DNA from: a virus | Strand: one strand, 5' to 3' | DNA: 20,466 nucleotides | Virus record (IMG/VR): IMGVR_UViG_3300035701_000361 | Location: 1 to 20,466 of that record | Shown here: positions 19,194 to 20,466 of the stretch, one piece after another | How positions within the stretch are numbered: the stretch's first letter is position 1 | Layout: every line of letters begins with the position of its first letter | The notes under the pieces: model-generated | Seen by the model: only the letters and a program-made list of their open reading frames with translations | Databases searched by the model: none | Told to the model about the DNA's origin: nothing | Program-made: the position numbers and the translations under genes

Positions 19194-20466
19194 CTACTCT
19201 TCCGATGCAAAACTTAATTCCATATCATCACCATCAACTAAACCAACTAATTCTAAGGTATTCATTTGTTGAATACCTGTTAGAAGGTCATTAAGAGTAG
19301 CCCTAGTCTGGATGTCATCAGCAATAGTCACTACTGGAATACCAGTCTTAGCCACCAGGTCTAGGGTATCTGTCTTGACAGCAGCTATATCAGCTGCAAG
19401 AGTAGTTACTGGCACACCCACCTTAGTCCTAGTGTCTACAGTATCAGCCTTAATAGCAGCAATATCAGCAGACACAGTAACTACAGGAGTACCTAGCTTA
19501 TCATTAATCACATCTAACTTGGTTTCAGTGGCACCAATAGCGGTAGTTCTGATCTGTTGGAATGCTGATGCACCTTCTAGGTATTCGAAGAAGACGATGA
19601 GTGAACGTAGTGGATCAGTAGATAAGACTAAATATGTAGTCTTATACTGACCAACACCTAGCCTACTCATCAAGGTGGTGGCTACCACTACGTTACCGAT
19701 GGTGTCCTCGATTCGGTAGTACATTTGATTAGAATCAGGATCATTAGGAGATCCAACAGAGTCAAATAAGTTAGCAAAGATAGCGTAGCTAGTAGACCCA
19801 GATGCAGGTCGTTCCATTGGGTTAGGGACCACACCAACGAAGGATGTGTTATTCTGGATACTATTGACAGCAGAAAGGATGGCGCTATCGTTGTTATTGA
19901 GTGTATTGTACCTAGTAAGTGCAACAGACTCAGCCTGTCTAGATGTTATCGTAGCATCTAGGAAGTCTAGCTTAACTGCCCTAAGACCAGTGTAGTCAGT
20001 ACGTAGACCACTAGAGTCAGATTTGACTGAGGCTATATCAGCTGCAAGAGTAACGTTTGCGGGGTTACCTATCTTATCAGTCTGGATACGTACAGCAGTA
20101 ATATCAGCAGTAACAGAGCCGAATACTGGAACACCAATCTTGGTACTAATGGCTGCAATGGCTGTTTGAGTATTAGAGTGCTGAGTAAGTAGAGCAGATT
20201 GACGAGTTACACTATCCGTCTCGGCCAACCTACTAGAGACGAGTACATCTAGGTTATCTAGATTAGCTGCTCTGGTAGGAGTAAGACGAGCTAGTAGGGT
20301 ATCAAGATCAGCAGATTCAGATTGAACTCTTGCAATACGATACTGAGTGAACGCCACACTAGCTTCACTGTAGGTAAAGACGAAGATCAGATCAGCATCA
20401 AGAGCAGTGTTAGTTACAGAGTAAGTGCCTCTGTAGACACCAACTGAATCTCTAGTCATTGCTGTT
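19194..20466 (-). CDS. Partial repeat-rich fibre-like structural protein
   Basis: At least 424 residues, open at the high edge; the first ATG (20457-20459) has no ribosome site and lies inside a repeated segment, so the real start is outside the window. Two copies of one beta domain occur: SVGVYRGTYSVTNT...DLIFVFTYSE...FTQYRIA near the start, and GVGQYKTTYLVLS...SLIVFFEYLE...FQQIRTT (about residues 265-308 counted from that ATG). Between and after them are ~22-25-residue units, K-x-G-x-P-V-x-T-x-x-A-D-I-A-A-x-K-x-D-T, two before and three after. This looks like a fibre or tail-shaft protein of Ig-like domains joined by helical trimer segments. It ends in the start of a BppU-like motif cut short by TAG. 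Confidence 0.75.
   Translation of the reverse strand, partial: TAMTRDSVGVYRGTYSVTNTALDADLIFVFTYSEASVAFTQYRIARVQSESADLDTLLARLTPTRAANLDNLDVLVSSRLAETDSVTRQSALLTQHSNTQTAIAAISTKIGVPVFGSVTADITAVRIQTDKIGNPANVTLAADIASVKSDSSGLRTDYTGLRAVKLDFLDATITSRQAESVALTRYNTLNNNDSAILSAVNSIQNNTSFVGVVPNPMERPASGSTSYAIFANLFDSVGSPNDPDSNQMYYRIEDTIGNVVVATTLMSRLGVGQYKTTYLVLSTDPLRSLIVFFEYLEGASAFQQIRTTAIGATETKLDVINDKLGTPVVTVSADIAAIKADTVDTRTKVGVPVTTLAADIAAVKTDTLDLVAKTGIPVVTIADDIQTRATLNDLLTGIQQMNTLELVGLVDGDDMELSFASEE

Noticed and set aside
19312-19650. Plus-strand frame in the fibre-like gene
   Set aside because: It is the mirror of the A-D-I-A-A-x-K repeats; repetition keeps it open.

Overview
This window looks like the head-gene (morphogenesis) region of a large tailed phage of the T4-related myovirus type. 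Every supported gene is on the minus strand, so transcription runs from high to low coordinates, and genes are tightly packed with many 1-10 nt stop/start overlaps. The basis for the call is the set of T4-like head genes: a large terminase, a T4-type portal, an S80-type prohead protease fused to a scaffold, and a gp23-like major capsid protein. The host cannot be told from the sequence.

Reading in the direction of transcription, 20466-18221 holds tail or baseplate-like proteins: the end of a repeat-rich fibre-like protein that runs off the window, a BppU-like beta-sandwich protein and a small basic protein. 18153-16400 is a lysis-like group: a single-span membrane protein, a CHAP endolysin, a free HNH endonuclease and a small zinc-ribbon-like protein. 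16407-15287 is a recently rearranged patch of small genes, including a frameshifted ORF, two chimeric paralogues and an 82-aa protein. 15271-10997 is a large terminase interrupted by two inteins, one with a LAGLIDADG and one with an HNH endonuclease, placed at the two halves of the ATPase site.

10993-1520 is the head operon: portal, a PurD-like ATP-grasp protein, an AAA+ ATPase, a membrane-anchored coiled coil, two unknown proteins, the protease-scaffold fusion and the major capsid protein. A clear intrinsic terminator follows the capsid gene. Four more small or medium genes follow at 1427-1, the last running off the window.

The most interesting idea is that several otherwise unrelated proteins start with a short helical peptide ending in [L/I]-x-E at residue 12-17: two MSRATELL proteins, the AAA+ ATPase, two MSKVDRIN proteins, the 82-aa protein and the 232-aa protein. 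This is the form of a T4 capsid-targeting sequence cut by the prohead protease. The protease-scaffold linker carries three L-x-E-S sites of the same kind. If right, the phage packs a set of proteins, including an AAA+ ATPase, inside its head. This is inference and needs virion N-terminal data.

No tRNA, CRISPR array, insertion sequence or replication origin was seen. No stretch longer than 300 bases lacks a gene.
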